DNA of 47,056 nt from Johnsonella ignava ATCC 51276 (GCF_000235445.1 NZ_JH378841.1:1-47056), one strand, 5' to 3'. Counted from the stretch's first letter, positions 8,327 to 17,348 are shown. Numbers and translations: made by a program. Notes: generated by a model not told the origin, from the sequence alone.

Positions 8327-9052
8327 ATGAAATTAACAACAAAGCAGGGCATGCAGTCGGAAATTTTTGTTCCGGTTACACCAAAACCTGTATTTACTGA
8401 ACTGAAGAAGCCTTTAAATAAATGTAAAGTAGCATTTATTACAGCAGGAGGAATTCACAAAAAAGATCAGACTCCTTTCAATACTTCAGGAGATTTCTCA
8501 TATCGTACAATTCCTTTTGATACACCTTCAGATCAGCTTATGGTTACACACGGAGGATTTGATAACTCAGATATCAACAAGGATGTAAACGCAATGTTTC
8601 CAATTGATCGTCTTCATGAGCTTGTTAAAGAAGGCTTTATAGGATCACTCCCGGCAGAGACCTACACATTCATGGGCGGCGGCGGAAATGTTGAGAAGTT
8701 TTTAAATGAAACAGGTCCGGAAATTGCAAAAAAATTAAAAGCACAGGATGTTGATATAGTTTTATGTACAGGCGGATGCGGAACATGCCATCGTTCAGCT
8801 ACCATCGTTACAAGATGCTGTGAAGAAGCAGGTATGAGCTGCTGTGTTATAGCTGCACTTCCTCCAATAGCAAGGCAGCAGGGTGCACCAAGAATTACAG
8901 CTCCTCATGTCCCGATAGGTTCAAACGCAGGTGAACCGCATAATATACCGCAGCAGACTGCAATTATAAAGGAATCTCTTGAATGGGTACGGGACTGTCC
9001 GAGCTTCAATGCTACAAAAATACTTCCTTATGAATACCGCCACAATGTATAA
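8327..9052 (+). CDS. prdB: D-proline reductase subunit PrdB, cysteine form
   Basis: The 241-residue catalytic partner of PrdA. In known PrdB proteins a selenocysteine (Sec152 in the characterised enzyme, as I recall) attacks the ring carbon of D-proline. Here the matching position is C151 in LCTGGCGTCHRS, encoded by TGC at 8777-8779, one base away from TGA. The reading frame is open throughout, so the protein is a Cys homologue. Other family features are present: N-terminal ITAGGIHKKDQTPFN, the central MGGGGNVEKFL, and a C-terminal QQGAPRITAPHVPIGSNAGE. GAGGAGG lies eight bases before ATG. A strong hairpin follows 145 bases downstream. Lower activity than the Sec enzyme is expected but not known. 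Confidence 0.92.
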   Translation: MKLTTKQGMQSEIFVPVTPKPVFTELKKPLNKCKVAFITAGGIHKKDQTPFNTSGDFSYRTIPFDTPSDQLMVTHGGFDNSDINKDVNAMFPIDRLHELVKEGFIGSLPAETYTFMGGGGNVEKFLNETGPEIAKKLKAQDVDIVLCTGGCGTCHRSATIVTRCCEEAGMSCCVIAALPPIARQQGAPRITAPHVPIGSNAGEPHNIPQQTAIIKESLEWVRDCPSFNATKILPYEYRHNV

Positions 9053-9197
9053 TATTTGTGTAATACAGTTTTATATCTCATAAGATTTATTACAACTTAT
9101 ACTTATATAAAGGATATGTAAAAGTCAAAGCATCCTAGCTATTGTACCCGCATATTCTACAGCAGGTAATTCAAATAATAATTAATTAGTTTTTAAA

Positions 9198-9242
9198 AAA
9201 ATGCCGGACTTAGTATATCATTATGCTATTAGCCGGCATTTT
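9198..9242 (+). terminator. Terminator-like hairpin after prdB
   Basis: AAAATGCCGG (9198-9207) pairs perfectly with CCGGCATTTT (9233-9242), with a 25-base loop and flanking A and T runs. It lies between prdB and the PrdE-PrdD-like gene and would reduce expression of that last gene relative to prdAB. Confidence 0.7.
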
Positions 9243-9310
9243 ATAATTCTAATCTATATAAATACTACTTTAAAATAAAGGATTAATTTTAAGTATGGGA
9301 GGTTAATAAT

Positions 9311-10582
9311 ATGGGACTTGGACCAAGTATTAAAATGACTACACTTCATCACTTTAGATGCCCTGTTACACATATACTTTCAGAAGATAGTGATATAGAA
9401 TTTACAGGTATTATAGTTGACGGTGTATCTGAGAACTGTGATGACAAGATATATACTGCAAAACGTGTTGGAGATATAGCACGCAGTGTCCGTGCCGATG
9501 GAGCCTTGGTTGCTATAGACGGATGGGGAAACCACCATATTGATTTTGTAAATATTATAGAACAGCTTGGAATACGGCAAATACCAAGTGTAGGTTTAAG
9601 TTATATAGGACTTCAAGGGCGGCTTGTATGCACCAATAGTTTTGTTGACTGCATAATTGATTTCAATAAAAATGAATCCGGCTATGAATCATGTGTTGTT
9701 GGACAAAATAATCTCACTGATTACGATGCTTTTAAGGCGCTTGGACTTTTAAAAAATAAACTCAGGAAAGCAGGAAAGCTAGCTCCCAAAAAATCACACG
9801 ATTCTCACACAATATCAAATAATACCAAGGAAAAACGTCTCTCAAAACTTGTCAGAAAAGTTTTTACTATAAATGAAGTCAGTTTTTCAGACAAAACATA
9901 TATTTCAAACGGAAAGCTTTTTATAGAAAAAAATATCGCAGAAAAATATCTTGCTGAGGAACCCCGAATTAAAAATATTTCAGTTGATATAATACCTCCC
10001 GGTGATTATGACAGATTTGTAAACTCAAATCTTGATTTTTCTCCTATCGCCTGTAAAATAAACGGTGAGCTTGGAGAAGGAACTACCCATCTGATTACCG
10101 GAGTTACTCTTATGCTTAACGGAGTTGAGGATAAAAGCGGTTTCCAGCCTTCAAATATAGGTTCTTCAGAAGGCATACTAAAAAACCGTTTTACTCCTGA
10201 TATGGCAGGCACCGCAGCTTCAAACGACTATATACTTCATGTTGACATACTCTTTAATGAAGGTGAAGGGCGAACTTCAGAAGGTATATATGCAGCACAC
10301 AGAATAGCCGACCGTATCGCAGGCGATATACGCAGATGCCTTGCAAATCTTGAAAATATGGCTTATAAACGTGAAGAATTTTATGATATTATGCGCCCTG
10401 ACAAACCAAAGATAATTTTAGTAAAGATAGTTTCAGGTCTGGGTAATATGTATGATACTGCCATGTTTCCTTATGAACCCGGCGGAGTCATAGGAGCACG
10501 CAATATGATGGGAAGTAAAAATTTGCCCTATATTATAAGCCCTAATCAGTGCCGTGATGGAGTTATACACTCACTTTTATAA
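9311..10582 (+). CDS. prdD: PrdE-PrdD-like fusion, a circularly permuted PrdA paralogue
   Basis: A 423-residue paralogue of PrdA with its two parts in reversed order. Residues 1-150 match the PrdA C-terminal piece: GLGPSIKMTTLHH aligns with CIGPATKEMTRHY, and DGWGNHHIDFVNIIEQLG with EGFGNNHIDFIQHIGQAG. A basic linker follows (about 155-185). Residues 186-423 match the PrdA N-terminal piece: FSPIACKINGELGEG aligns with VCPIATKVEGEIGEG. It ends PNQCRDGVIHSLL, the exact place where PrdA has PNQVRDGSIHALT-C. There is therefore no processing cysteine. In other species PrdD-like and PrdE-like parts are, as I recall, separate genes. The probable role is accessory or stabilising. The site GGGAGG is seven to eight bases before ATG. 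Confidence 0.85.
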   Translation: MGLGPSIKMTTLHHFRCPVTHILSEDSDIEFTGIIVDGVSENCDDKIYTAKRVGDIARSVRADGALVAIDGWGNHHIDFVNIIEQLGIRQIPSVGLSYIGLQGRLVCTNSFVDCIIDFNKNESGYESCVVGQNNLTDYDAFKALGLLKNKLRKAGKLAPKKSHDSHTISNNTKEKRLSKLVRKVFTINEVSFSDKTYISNGKLFIEKNIAEKYLAEEPRIKNISVDIIPPGDYDRFVNSNLDFSPIACKINGELGEGTTHLITGVTLMLNGVEDKSGFQPSNIGSSEGILKNRFTPDMAGTAASNDYILHVDILFNEGEGRTSEGIYAAHRIADRIAGDIRRCLANLENMAYKREEFYDIMRPDKPKIILVKIVSGLGNMYDTAMFPYEPGGVIGARNMMGSKNLPYIISPNQCRDGVIHSLL

Positions 10583-10708
10583 TACTGTATATTACAGTAA
10601 AAGCTTCCTCATGCCGTTTTCTATTTCTATAAATAATACAGAATATCATTTCTTATACGACATTTAACTATATAATGCTATAATAAATTTACCACAGTAA
10701 TGGCTAAT

Positions 10709-10776
10709 ATACTCTTTTCCGGTATACAAGTAAAATAAAAAACTTGTTGCTTAGAAAAGAGTATGTTTTATTTTAA
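10709..10776 (+). terminator. Terminator of the prd cluster
   Basis: ATACTCTTTT (10709-10718) pairs with AAAAGAGTAT (10755-10764). An inner ACAAGT/ACTTGT stem strengthens the structure. GTTTTATTTTAA follows. Confidence 0.7.
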
Positions 10777-10873
10777 ACATTCAAATGAATTATTGAAGAA
10801 AAACCCTATAAATCGCTACATTAAAAAAATTATCCTGCCGAAAAATGTAAGTAGCCGCTCTATTGCATATAAT

Positions 10874-10903
10874 TTACCAATTATTATATATTTATGTTAT
10901 AAT
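10874..10903 (+). promoter_or_regulatory. Promoter of cobUS
   Basis: A consensus -10 box TATAAT (10898-10903) lies 39 bases before the cobU start. TTACCA (10874-10879), 18 bases further up, is a 4/6 -35 match. Confidence 0.5.
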
Positions 10904-10942
10904 GCATACTGTATTTAATTTTACTATCTGGAGGAAAGAGGA

Positions 10943-11500
10943 TTGATATTTGTTTACGGCGGTGCTTCATGCGGTAAATCGGAATATGCCGAAAACCTGG
11001 CTCTTAACTATGATAAAAGAGTATACCTTGCAACCATGAAAATATATGATAATACTGACAGGGCAAAAGTTAAAGCACATCAAAGAATGCGTTCAGGCAA
11101 GGGATTTAGAACGATTGAATGTCCTTATAATATACAAAAAATATATGTAGAGTATAATGAGGCGGTTCTTCTTGAATGTCTTTCAAATCTGCTTGCCAAT
11201 GAGATTTTCAGTCCCACCTGCCAAAACGAAGATGATATATCTGATGCAGTTTTTACTGAAAAAGCCGACAAGCTATATGATAATATTCTTGAATTAAATA
11301 TGAAATGCCGTGAGCTTATAGTAGTAGGAAATGATATATTTGCACAAACATACGGATTTTCTAAGGCTGTACTATTATATATGAAAGCTCTTTTATATCT
11401 TCAAAATAAGCTTATAAAACACGCAGATAAAGCAATTGAAATAATATGCGGCATACCGACATACTGTACAGAAAAGATTTTAACCGGAGGCAATTTATGA
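10943..11500 (+). CDS. cobU: Adenosylcobinamide kinase / adenosylcobinamide-phosphate guanylyltransferase
   Basis: A 185-residue CobU-type enzyme that phosphorylates adenosylcobinamide and then adds GMP, making AdoCbi-GDP for the cobalamin nucleotide loop. The N-terminal P-loop is GGASCGKSEYAENLA, followed by YLATMKIYDN and KAHQRMRSGKGFRTIE, which belong to the same family. Length is normal. The start is TTG 10943, with GGAGG eight bases upstream. The stop overlaps the cobS start by four bases (ATGA), so the two are coupled. The central part (EYNEAVLLECLSNLLANEIF) is typical, but similarity falls off toward the C-terminus, so activity of both half-reactions is not assured. Confidence 0.85.
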   Translation: MIFVYGGASCGKSEYAENLALNYDKRVYLATMKIYDNTDRAKVKAHQRMRSGKGFRTIECPYNIQKIYVEYNEAVLLECLSNLLANEIFSPTCQNEDDISDAVFTEKADKLYDNILELNMKCRELIVVGNDIFAQTYGFSKAVLLYMKALLYLQNKLIKHADKAIEIICGIPTYCTEKILTGGNL

Positions 11501-12249
11501 TTTTTTTAAAATCACTTATAATGACCTTTAATATGTATACTAAAATTCCCATGCCGCAAACTGCCTGGAATGAGAAATATATGAAATACGTGCTTTCACT
11601 CTTTCCTATAGTAGGACTTGTAGAAGGTATTATATATGTATTTTTATGGAAGTTTATGATATTTATAAAACTATCGCCTTATATAACCGCAGCAGTATTA
11701 ACGGCGTTTCCAATGTTATACACCGGCGGCATACATATGGACGGCTTTCTTGATACCTCAGATGCCCTCGGTTCTCATCAAAGCCGTGAAAAAAAGCTTG
11801 ATATACTTAAAGACAGCCATATAGGTGCAGGTGCTGTCATATCCGGACTTGTATATATAATGTTCTATGCATTTACCATACTAAGTATTACAAGGCTTAG
11901 ACAGGTTGTTATAATAGCCTTCTCCTTTTTTATGATAAGAGCTTACAGTGCACTTTCACTTGTATGTTTTAAAAATGCAAGAGGCTCCGGGCTTGCCATG
12001 ACATTTACAAAAGCAAGTGATCTTTTATTTACAAGAATTTTGCTTATAAGCTTTATAGCGGCTGCAAAAATTCTCTCCTCACTTTATTTTCCACGTGCAG
12101 GCATAGCAGTTTCAATCACTGTTTTTATATGCTTTTTTTATTTCAGACTGTTTATATGTGGTGAATTCGGTGGAGTTACCGGAGACCTTGCAGGATTTTT
12201 TTTACAGATGGCGGAGCTTGCAGCTGTAATAGTAACAGCAGTTGCATAA
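11497..12249 (+). CDS. cobS: Adenosylcobinamide-GDP ribazoletransferase
   Basis: A 250-residue polytopic membrane enzyme that joins AdoCbi-GDP and alpha-ribazole to make cobalamin (or its phosphate). The signature GGIHMDGFLDTSDALGS, then KKLDILKDSHIGAGAV, is intact and carries the acidic metal-binding residues. Five or six hydrophobic helices follow. ATG 11497 is chosen because GGAGG lies six bases upstream and it overlaps the cobU stop; a longer reading frame from 11446 would run through cobU. cobT and cobC are not in the window, so the pathway is completed elsewhere or this is salvage of cobinamide. Confidence 0.9.
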   Translation: MIFLKSLIMTFNMYTKIPMPQTAWNEKYMKYVLSLFPIVGLVEGIIYVFLWKFMIFIKLSPYITAAVLTAFPMLYTGGIHMDGFLDTSDALGSHQSREKKLDILKDSHIGAGAVISGLVYIMFYAFTILSITRLRQVVIIAFSFFMIRAYSALSLVCFKNARGSGLAMTFTKASDLLFTRILLISFIAAAKILSSLYFPRAGIAVSITVFICFFYFRLFICGEFGGVTGDLAGFFLQMAELAAVIVTAVA

Positions 12250-12311
12250 TAATTTAAGCTACATATCAAATATAAAAATTATTCTTTTATTCCCAGTTAT
12301 AATATAGAAAC

Positions 12312-12362
12312 AACCGTCATAGTTTAAAGCTTTACTTTATAAGGCTTTAAACTATGACGGTT
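12312..12362. terminator. Bidirectional terminator between cobS and the TlpA-like gene
   Basis: A perfect 19-bp stem, AACCGTCATAGTTTAAAGC (12312-12330) with its complement at 12344-12362, and a 13-base loop. It lies between two convergent genes and can serve both. Confidence 0.85.
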
Positions 12363-12449
12363 TCCTATATATACTGAATTAGCTTGTGATTTTGCAGACA
12401 TCGTAATATAAAAATCTTAGCCTGCAAATTTCTTAAGCTGTATTATTTA

Positions 12450-13100
12450 TTATTTTACATGTTTTGCAAATGCATCCCTGATTTTAGCTGATGAACTGTT
12501 TCCAAGCTGAGTTGTTACAAGAACCCCGTCTGAACCTATGTATGCGGCAGTCGGAAATGCCCTTACCTGATAGTCCTCTAAACTCTTTCCGCTTTCATCA
12601 AACAAAACTCTTATATTTGAGTAGTTTTGAGATTTAAACCATTTTATAAAATCTTCTTTCCCCATCTCACCGTTAACTCCAGGAGTTACTATTGTAACCA
12701 CTTCAAAGTCATTGTCCTCACCTGACATTTTATTTAACTCATCCATACCTGCAAGACAGGCGCTGCACCATGAAGCCCAGAATTTAACATAAACTTTTTT
12801 CCCTTTCTGTTCACTTAATTTAAACTCGTTGCCATCCATATCAACAAGGTCAAAATCAGGTGCTATATCCCCTTTGTTAGCCTCAGCCGTGCTTTCGTCA
12901 TTTTTTGTTTTTTCATCTATATTTGCATTTTTCACTTCCATATCCTTATTTTCACCGGCACTTTTTGCATCTGTGCTTTTATTAACACTTTCAGTATTAT
13001 TCTCCTTGCCTGCTCCCTGCTGTGAACATCCTGATGCCATAATTGCCGCAGTAAGCATAATAGCTGTAAGTGCCGGTTTTAATAACTTTATTTTTTTCAT
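12450..13100 (-). CDS. TlpA/ResA-like thiol-disulfide oxidoreductase lipoprotein
   Basis: A 216-residue extracytoplasmic redox protein. The signal peptide ends in a lipobox (IMASGC, lipidated Cys25). Residues 26-78 are a Glu/Lys/Asn-rich linker. A thioredoxin-like domain starts at DIAPDFDLVDMDG with the active site WCSAC (C112, C115) and a cis-Pro region FPTAAYIG. These proteins reduce disulfides outside the membrane and take electrons from CcdA, which is encoded directly upstream with 91 bases between. The site AAAGGA lies 11 bases before ATG. The natural client is unknown. Confidence 0.9.
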   Translation of the reverse strand: MKKIKLLKPALTAIMLTAAIMASGCSQQGAGKENNTESVNKSTDAKSAGENKDMEVKNANIDEKTKNDESTAEANKGDIAPDFDLVDMDGNEFKLSEQKGKKVYVKFWASWCSACLAGMDELNKMSGEDNDFEVVTIVTPGVNGEMGKEDFIKWFKSQNYSNIRVLFDESGKSLEDYQVRAFPTAAYIGSDGVLVTTQLGNSSSAKIRDAFAKHVK

Positions 13101-13191
13101 ATTGTAAATAATCCTTTCTATTTTGTATTTTAATTATATTCTGTATAAACAGTAAATATCTTATATAAGATTATATAGTCATATCTTATCT

Positions 13192-13908
13192 TTAAAACAG
13201 CCTTTCAAAAAATGCCGTAATTGCACCAATCTGCCTGAACATAACCATAACTCCCATAATTACTATAAATCCTCCGCCTATACGTTTAAATGTCATTATA
13301 TTTTTCTTTAAAACATCAAATTTTGACATGGCAAAATCTGATGCCGCCACCATTATTATAAACGGTACCATAAGCCCAAGTGTATATACAAGCATTAAAA
13401 ATGCACCATACAATGCAGTTCCCTGAGTTGATGCAGCCGTTATCACAGCTCCAAGTATAGGACCGACACATGGCGTCCATCCTATGCTAAATGAAACTCC
13501 CATAAGGAAAGTTCCAAGTGCACCCGCTTTATCATTTTGGATTTTTACACCACTTATATCATCAAGCTTTTTTATATGTATCAAATCCATCTGGTGGATT
13601 CCAAGCACTATAATTATTAGTCCTGCAATTACATAAAGCCATCTGTTGGTTAAAAGCTTTCCTAAAAAGCCTGCACCTATACCCAAAGCTACAAAACTTG
13701 CAGCAAGTCCGAGTACAAAGGTTGCCGTTTTTAAAATTGCACCTGTGTTTAAAGTAAGTCTGCCAAGCTTAAGCTTTTTGTATTCACCATCGGCATCAGT
13801 CAGTATTCCCAGATATACCGGTATTACCGGGAAAGTACATGGCAGAAAAAATGAAGCAAAGCCTGCTATAAACACAGTGCTGATGAGGATTTTCTCACCG
13901 GCAAACAT
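13192..13908 (-). CDS. ccdA: CcdA-type transmembrane thiol-disulfide carrier
   Basis: A 238-residue membrane protein of the CcdA/DsbD-beta family that carries electrons from cytosolic thioredoxin to outer-face thiol proteins. The two hallmark cysteines are in FFLPCTFPVIPVYLG and SIGWTPCVGPILGA. Six or seven hydrophobic helices are visible. ATG 13908 (MFAGEKILIST) is preferred because AAAGGAG lies nine bases upstream; an in-frame ATG 39 bases earlier has no good site. It is the first gene of a two-gene unit with the TlpA-like lipoprotein. Confidence 0.9.
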   Translation of the reverse strand: MFAGEKILISTVFIAGFASFFLPCTFPVIPVYLGILTDADGEYKKLKLGRLTLNTGAILKTATFVLGLAASFVALGIGAGFLGKLLTNRWLYVIAGLIIIVLGIHQMDLIHIKKLDDISGVKIQNDKAGALGTFLMGVSFSIGWTPCVGPILGAVITAASTQGTALYGAFLMLVYTLGLMVPFIIMVAASDFAMSKFDVLKKNIMTFKRIGGGFIVIMGVMVMFRQIGAITAFFERLF

Positions 13909-14089
13909 ATTTTTTATCTCCTTTATTATATTTTTATATGATATCAATAATAATAAATTAAATTGTATGCAATGTAAAATTAAGTTTTTCTTAATATTTT
14001 GTGAATAAACTATGTAAGCAATTATACGGTTTTTATTATATTTATATTTTATTTATTTTAATAGGGATATAATTTAAACAGTCCTTATT

Positions 14090-14129
14090 AAAAACAAGGT
14101 GTACATTTTAAAATGTACACCTTGTTTTT
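14090..14129. terminator. Perfect 40-base palindrome, carAB terminator
   Basis: Two 20-base arms (AAAAACAAGGTGTACATTTT and its complement) meet without spacer. A T run follows on the minus strand. It overlaps the end of carB: the stop codon sits at the centre of the hairpin and the last residues are encoded in its 5' arm. Confidence 0.8.
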
Positions 14130-17100
14130 ATTTTAGCTATATCTACAAGTTCAATATGATCTGAACGATTTTCCATTGAGGCTGCAAGTGCCGAAGCCGT
14201 ATCAAGTGATGTAAGCACGCTGACTCCTGTTTCTACAGCATTTCTCCTTATTATAAAACCGTCATGACTTCTTTTTGCCCCCTGTGCAGGAGTATCTATA
14301 ACAAAATCTATCTCATGTCCGAGTATAAGATCCAGAAGATTTGGACTTTCCTGCTCTATTTTATTAATTCTGCGCACTCTCTTCACACCGCCGGATTCAA
14401 GTGCATCCGCTGTGCCCCTGGTTGCAAATATTCTGTATCCGAGTGCCTCAAATCTCTTTGCTATGCCTACCGCCTCTTCTTTATCGGAATCCTTTACAGT
14501 CATTATCATATTTTTATATTTCGGCAGTTTAATTCCCGCTCCCTCAAAAGCTTTATACAATGCCTCATTAAAGTTTTTAGCTATTCCCAGACACTCACCC
14601 GTGGATTTCATCTCAGGTCCAAGTGATATGTCGGCACCTCTGATTTTTTCAAATGAAAATACAGGCATTTTTATAGCAGTTAAATCAGACTCTTCCTGAA
14701 GCCCGTCAGTTATACCAAGATCCTTAAGTTTTTTGCCGCATATTACTTTTACGGCAATCTCAACAACAGGTATGCCGGTAACCTTGCTTATATACGGAAC
14801 TGTCCTTGAAGATCTGGGATTTACCTCAATCACATATACATCCTCTTTATCGGCTATAAACTGTATATTTATCATACCAAGCACATTAAGTGCCGTAGCA
14901 AGTTTCTTTGTATAGTCAACTATCTTACTTTTTACTTTATCTGATATACTCACTGCGGGATATACACTTATTGAGTCTCCTGAATGAACACCTGACCTTT
15001 CTATATGCTCCATTATACCGGGAATTAAAATATCCGTACCATCACATACCGCATCAACCTCTATTTCTTTTCCTACTATATATTTATCAACCAATATAGG
15101 ATGTTCCTGTGCTATACGATTTATTATACCTATAAACTCATCTATATCATTATCATTTACCGCTATCTGCATGCCCTGACCGCCAAGTACATATGACGGA
15201 CGTACAAGAACCGGATAATCCAAAGCATGTGCAGCCGCCTTTGCCTCTTCGGCAGTAAATACCGTCCTTCCTTCAGGTCTTGGGATATGGCAGCTTTCAA
15301 GTATCTCATCAAATTTTTCACGATCCTCTGCCGCATCTACATCCTCAGGTGAAGTACCAAGTATATTAACTCCCATCTCAAGAAGATCTTTGGTAAGTTT
15401 TATAGCAGTCTGACCGCCAAACTGTACTACTGCGGCATCAGGTTTTTCAAGTCTTACAACAGACTCTACATCTTCAGATGTAAGCGGCTCAAAATACAGC
15501 TTATCTGCTATGTCAAAATCAGTACTTACTGTTTCCGGATTATTATTTATTATAATAGTCTCATAGCCTTCCTTTGCAAAACTCCATGTACAGTGCACTG
15601 AACAAAAATCAAATTCAACACCCTGTCCTATCCTTATAGGACCTGAACCTATAACAAGGACTTTTTTCTTTTTATCTTTTGCATTTTCAGAAATAATAAC
15701 TTCATTCTCACTGCCGTAGCATGAATAATAATACGGCGTTTGAGATTCAAACTCACCTGCACAGGTATCAACCATCTTATAAGCGGCATGTATGCCATAT
15801 TTGATACGAAGCCTTTTTACATCGGACTCACATTTTATTTTATTATCAGGCGTAAGCTGTGATATCAGCTTATCGGTAAATTCCATGCACTTTGCTTTAA
15901 GCAAAAGCTCACGATCAAGTTTTTCTTCCTTCAGCCTGTTTTCTAATTTTACAATATTATCTACCTTTTTTATAAACCAGAGATCTATCATAGTTATATC
16001 ATGTATTTCACTATAAGATATACCCTTTCGCAGTGCCTGTGCAACAATCCACATTCTCCTGTCGTCGGTTTTCTTAAGCATTTCCTTAAGTTCTTCCATG
16101 TCGTATGAACTGTAATCATAGCTTAAAAGTGAATCGACATTCTGTTCAAGTGAGCGTATGGCTTTCATAAGTGCACCCTCAAAATTAGTACATATGCTCA
16201 TAACCTCGCCGGTTGCTTTCATCTGTGTACCGAGCACTCTTTTTGCGGCTATAAACTTATCAAACGGCAGTCTGGGCAGTTTTACAACCACATAATCAAG
16301 CATAGGTTCAAAAGAGGCATAAGTGCTTCCTGTAACCGAATTTTTTATCTCATCAAGATTATATCCAAGTGCTATCTTTGCCGCCACTTTTGCAATAGGA
16401 TAACCCGTCGCCTTGCTTGCCAATGCCGAAGAACGGCTTACTCTCGGATTTACCTCTATAACACAGTATTCAAAACTTTCAGGATTCAGTGCATATTGTA
16501 CATTACAACCGCCGGTTATTCCAAGTTCAGTTATTATCCTAAGTGCCGAGCTTCTCAGCATCTGATATTCCTTGTCGCCTAATGTCTGACTGGGTGCAAC
16601 TACTGCCGAATCTCCGGTATGTATGCCCACTGGATCTATATTTTCCATATTGCAGACTGTAATTACATTGCCTATATTATCACGCATTACCTCATATTCA
16701 ATCTCTTTCCAGCCCGATATGCACCTTTCAACAAGTACCTGTCCCACCCTTGAAAGTCTTAGTCCGTTTTCAAGCGTAACTTCAAGCTCCTGCCTGTTGT
16801 TTACTATACCTCCTCCTGAACCTCCGAGCGTATATGCAGGTCTTAATACCACAGGATATCCTATCTCCTGTGCATAATTAACTCCTGTTTCTATATCCTC
16901 AACTACCATAGAGGCTGCTATAGGTTCTCCTATTTTTTCCATGGTCTCTTTGAATGTTTCACGATCCTCGGCTTTTTTAATAGTAAGAGCGGTTGTACCT
17001 ATAAGTCTTACCCCGTATTTTTTAAGTACACCGCTTTCTTCAAGCTCCATTGCCAGATTGAGCCCCGCCTGTCCTCCAAGTGTAGGCAGCAGCGAATCCG

Positions 17101-17347
17101 GCATTTCTTTTATTATAACACCTTCAAGGACAGCAGGAGTCAGTGGTTCTATATATACTCTATCGGCAATATCCTTGTCAGTCATTATGGTGGCAGGATT
17201 TGAGTTTAATAATACCACTTCTACGCCTTCTTCTCTTAATGAACGGCATGCCTGGGTTCCGGCATAGTCAAATTCAGCCGCCTGCCCTATTATTATAGGA
17301 CCTGAACCTATCACAAGCACCTTTTTTATATCATGATTTCTTGGCAT
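14108..17347 (-). CDS. carB: Carbamoyl-phosphate synthase large subunit
   Basis: The 1079-residue synthetase subunit that makes carbamoyl phosphate from bicarbonate, ammonia (from CarA) and two ATP, for arginine and pyrimidines. Both ATP-grasp halves are present: the first opens KKVLVIGSGPIIIGQAAEFD and the second KKVLVIGSGPIRIGQGVEFD. Glycine loops (TLGGSGGGIVNN, VLGGQGMQIAVND) and an MGS-like allosteric domain (from about residue 935) complete the standard layout. Length is normal. The ATG lies one base after the carA stop, with GGAGG inside the end of carA. The C-terminal codons lie in the terminator palindrome. Confidence 0.98.
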   Translation of the reverse strand: MPRNHDIKKVLVIGSGPIIIGQAAEFDYAGTQACRSLREEGVEVVLLNSNPATIMTDKDIADRVYIEPLTPAVLEGVIIKEMPDSLLPTLGGQAGLNLAMELEESGVLKKYGVRLIGTTALTIKKAEDRETFKETMEKIGEPIAASMVVEDIETGVNYAQEIGYPVVLRPAYTLGGSGGGIVNNRQELEVTLENGLRLSRVGQVLVERCISGWKEIEYEVMRDNIGNVITVCNMENIDPVGIHTGDSAVVAPSQTLGDKEYQMLRSSALRIITELGITGGCNVQYALNPESFEYCVIEVNPRVSRSSALASKATGYPIAKVAAKIALGYNLDEIKNSVTGSTYASFEPMLDYVVVKLPRLPFDKFIAAKRVLGTQMKATGEVMSICTNFEGALMKAIRSLEQNVDSLLSYDYSSYDMEELKEMLKKTDDRRMWIVAQALRKGISYSEIHDITMIDLWFIKKVDNIVKLENRLKEEKLDRELLLKAKCMEFTDKLISQLTPDNKIKCESDVKRLRIKYGIHAAYKMVDTCAGEFESQTPYYYSCYGSENEVIISENAKDKKKKVLVIGSGPIRIGQGVEFDFCSVHCTWSFAKEGYETIIINNNPETVSTDFDIADKLYFEPLTSEDVESVVRLEKPDAAVVQFGGQTAIKLTKDLLEMGVNILGTSPEDVDAAEDREKFDEILESCHIPRPEGRTVFTAEEAKAAAHALDYPVLVRPSYVLGGQGMQIAVNDNDIDEFIGIINRIAQEHPILVDKYIVGKEIEVDAVCDGTDILIPGIMEHIERSGVHSGDSISVYPAVSISDKVKSKIVDYTKKLATALNVLGMINIQFIADKEDVYVIEVNPRSSRTVPYISKVTGIPVVEIAVKVICGKKLKDLGITDGLQEESDLTAIKMPVFSFEKIRGADISLGPEMKSTGECLGIAKNFNEALYKAFEGAGIKLPKYKNMIMTVKDSDKEEAVGIAKRFEALGYRIFATRGTADALESGGVKRVRRINKIEQESPNLLDLILGHEIDFVIDTPAQGAKRSHDGFIIRRNAVETGVSVLTSLDTASALAASMENRSDHIELVDIAKIKTRCTF

Positions 17348-17348
17348 A

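Larger units (their letters stand above)
10583..10942. other. Gap between the prd cluster and cobU
   Basis: No gene is seen. A small hairpin TACTGTA/TACAGTA (10583-10599) follows the stop codon directly, then a terminator (10709-10764) and the cobU promoter. I looked for a cobalamin riboswitch before cobU and see no convincing B12-box or multi-stem layout between the terminator and the gene. Confidence 0.55.

Noticed and set aside
10765..10942. Cobalamin riboswitch before cobU
   Set aside because: There is only an isolated CCTGCCG and no surrounding stems or B12 box that I can recognise.
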